Part shown: positions 63,791 to 64,000 of the stretch, piece by piece | Numbering within the stretch: the stretch's first letter is position 1 | Layout: each line of letters opens with the position of its first letter | Assembly (NCBI RefSeq): GCF_963678635.1 | Contig: NW_026970923.1 | Coordinates: 24,309 to 88,308 of the forward strand | Origin: Symsagittifera roscoffensis | Lineage: Eukaryota; Xenacoelomorpha; Acoela; Convolutidae | Direction: 5' to 3' | DNA length: 64,000 bases | The notes under the pieces: generated by a model | The model's database searches: none | Told to the model about the DNA's origin: nothing | The model's input: the letters and a program-made list of their open reading frames with translations, nothing else | Translations under genes and position numbers: made by a program

Positions 63791-63828
63791 CTGGCTGTAA
63801 ATGCACTTTTGACGCTCATAATAATGAG
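63791..63828 (+). pseudogene. signal-peptide exon of gene copy 2, 3' part
   Basis: CTGG target duplicate, then GCTGTAAATGCACTTTTGAC and on to the donor ATGAG/GTAAGT, matching 32210-32247. The following intron sequence to 64000 matches 32248-32440, so the second paralogue continues beyond the window. Confidence 0.7.
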
Positions 63829-64000
63829 GTAAGTTTATTATATATTTTTTTAGGAAATCTCAGAAAGTGATTGATTGTGGTTCCGGTGTGAGTCAGACAT
63901 GGGAATAAGTGTTTCAAGAACCGAAGCCTATGCTTTTTCCACCCAGAGGCAAAAAATTCGGGGTGATTTTGAGAGTTACTTCAAAAAGATCGAAAAAAGG

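Overview
The window is a repeat-rich, AT-rich stretch of an animal nuclear genome. The best lineage guess is an arthropod. The support is a copia element whose primer-binding site fits the initiator-Met half-tRNA used by insect copia, and an LTR retroelement carrying a glycoprotein that resembles those of chuviruses. There are introns with GT-AG borders and a poly(A) signal, and no bacterial features. I cannot name the species. Host genes occupy only a few kb; the rest is transposable elements, their relics, and local duplications.

Layout. 1-507: unassigned. 508-9262: a 4.35-kb tandem duplication that ends in a solo LTR. 9263-12626: intergenic or intronic DNA with several hAT-type MITEs and a palindromic GGAATCC array. 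12627-21191: a plus-strand retinol saturase (RetSat-like) oxidoreductase gene. Four exons are visible; the first intron seen holds a Tc1-like palindrome, a foldback, a hAT MITE and a nearly intact copia element (14021-18554). 21341-21708: possible terminal exons of a convergent minus-strand gene. 21860-25527: a 1.83-kb tandem duplication. 27583-30230: a decayed gypsy gag/protease relic, half of it tandemly duplicated. 30540-32300: a foldback repeat, then the promoter and signal-peptide exon of a small cysteine-rich membrane-protein gene, with further candidate exons at 32820 and 38285-38583. A LINE relic (33780-35660) and an inverted pair of 1.1-kb repeats lie around those exons. 40484-44882: duplicated repeats and two more copies of the promoter plus signal-peptide exon.

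The main find is 44883-63790: an 18.9-kb Ty3/gypsy-class LTR retroelement on the minus strand. Its 410-bp LTRs look identical, it has a 4-bp target duplication (CTGG), and its reading frames are open. It has interrupted the signal-peptide exon of the second membrane-protein gene copy. In element order it encodes: a small basic protein; a 2740-aa Gag-Pro-RT-RH-IN polyprotein; two small hydrophobic proteins; a 378-codon Ser/Thr/Pro/Gln-rich frame with no ATG; an 872-aa signal-peptide and transmembrane glycoprotein that looks chuvirus-like; and a 601-aa protein of unknown function. Four of the five 3' frames overlap neighbours by 4 to 13 nt, which suggests a compact polycistronic or spliced 3' region. 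Its size and accessory content are far outside the usual 5-8 kb gypsy plan, and it is the best candidate for an undescribed system here.

All family calls come from motifs read by eye. No database search was run.
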